Source of the DNA: an uncultured Pelagibacteraceae bacterium
GTDB taxonomy: Bacteria > Pseudomonadota > Alphaproteobacteria > Pelagibacterales > Pelagibacteraceae
DNA length: 64,000 bases
Assembly (NCBI GenBank): GCA_902631535.1
Contig: CACOYX010000005.1
Coordinates: forward strand, 1 to 64,000
Direction of reading: 5' to 3'
Shown: piece after piece, positions 63,620 to 64,000 of the stretch
How positions within the stretch are numbered: the stretch's first letter is position 1
Layout of the letters: every line of letters begins with the position of its first letter
The notes under the pieces: model-generated
What the model saw: only the letters and a program-made list of their open reading frames with translations
The model's database searches: none
What the model was told of the DNA's origin: nothing
Made by a program: the position numbers and the translations under genes

Positions 63620-64000
63620 ATGAGTGAGAAAAAATTTTCAAAAAAACATGAGTGGGTTTCACTTGATGGCGATACCGCAACCGTTGGTATTACTAAACAT
63701 GCTACTGAAATGTTAGGAGACATTGTTTTTGTTGAAGTTCCTGAACCAGGTAAATCAGTTGAGAAGGATGGTCAAGCCGCTGTCGTTGAGTCAACAAAAG
63801 CAGCAAGTGATGTTTATTCTCCAGTCTCAGGAGAGATTTTAGAGGGAAATAAATCAATTGTAGACGACCCAGGAAATGTAAACTCTGATCCAGAGGGAGT
63901 AAGTTGGTTTTTTAAAATAAAAGTTAAAGATAAATCTGAGTTTGACACATTAATGAACAAAGCAGATTACGATAAATTTTGTGCGGAAAATCCTAGCTAA
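63620..64000 (+). CDS. gcvH: Glycine cleavage system H protein
   Basis: Lipoyl carrier shuttling the aminomethyl group between P and T proteins. The 126-residue product is complete, ending with TAA at the last base of the window. It has [19 protein letters not shown] at the start and the lipoylated lysine K60 in [27 protein letters not shown] lies 8 bases before ATG. gcvP would be expected just beyond the window. Confidence 0.97.
   Translation: MSEKKFSKKHEWVSLDGDTATVGITKHATEMLGDIVFVEVPEPGKSVEKDGQAAVVESTKAASDVYSPVSGEILEGNKSIVDDPGNVNSDPEGVSWFFKIKVKDKSEFDTLMNKADYDKFCAENPS

Overview
The window looks like a chromosomal segment of a SAR11-type alphaproteobacterium (Pelagibacterales, close to Candidatus Pelagibacter). 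The DNA is very AT-rich, genes are packed with overlaps or gaps of a few bases, and several signatures fit this group: a circularly permuted two-piece tmRNA, ThyX instead of ThyA, SAM-II plus SAM-V riboswitches before bhmT, a tandem glycine riboswitch before gcvT, and many binding-protein-dependent importers. I see no rRNA, ordinary tRNA, CRISPR array, insertion sequence or prophage. The assignment comes from these features, not from a database search.

Layout. 1-770: the start of an unknown minus-strand gene cut by the window edge, a 22-codon membrane-peptide ORF, and the tmRNA gene; a 32-base element occurs both at the end of the tmRNA coding piece and just after the 22-codon ORF. 0.8-7.1 kb: thyX, mrp, then hflK-hflC-DUF2065-degP-miaA. 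7.1-12.1 kb: branched-chain amino acid synthesis (ilvB, ilvH, ilvC, leuA). 12.1-18.1 kb: the cell-shape cluster mreB-mreC-mreD-mrdA-rodA and a bactofilin. 18.2-22.3 kb: a three-gene cassette (FAD amino acid oxidoreductase, EamA transporter, 2-hydroxyacid dehydrogenase) and two tandem paralogous lipoproteins.

22.3-33.5 kb is a sulfur and thiol region: bhmT-metY under tandem SAM riboswitches with two tiny overlapping ORFs, a rhodanese, a glutathione operon (gshA, gshB and a third ATP-grasp ligase), cysE, msrB, ccdA and a glutaredoxin. 33.5-51.4 kb is dominated by transport: two complete Liv-type ABC importers, AzlC/AzlD, and a TctCBA tripartite transporter beside a glutarate hydroxylase (glaH/csiD). 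The three periplasmic binding-protein genes share a nearly identical leader. 51.4-62.3 kb holds csaA, DUF4396, CBS, cytochrome b561, cytochrome c', LysE, acnA, prpD, a FAD amine oxidoreductase, TerC, MATE and EamA genes. 62.3-64 kb: glycine riboswitch, gcvT and gcvH.

How it fits together: the segment imports amino acids and organic acids through highly expressed binding proteins, makes Val/Leu/Ile, converts reduced organic sulfur and methyl donors to methionine under SAM control, maintains a glutathione/glutaredoxin system, and controls glycine cleavage by a glycine sensor. The items most worth a second look are the duplicated tmRNA terminal element with its tiny ORF, the SAM-II/SAM-V/short-ORF leader of bhmT, the shared binding-protein leader, the apparent leaderless promoters, the alternative helix of the glycine riboswitch, and the extra ATP-grasp ligase in the glutathione operon.
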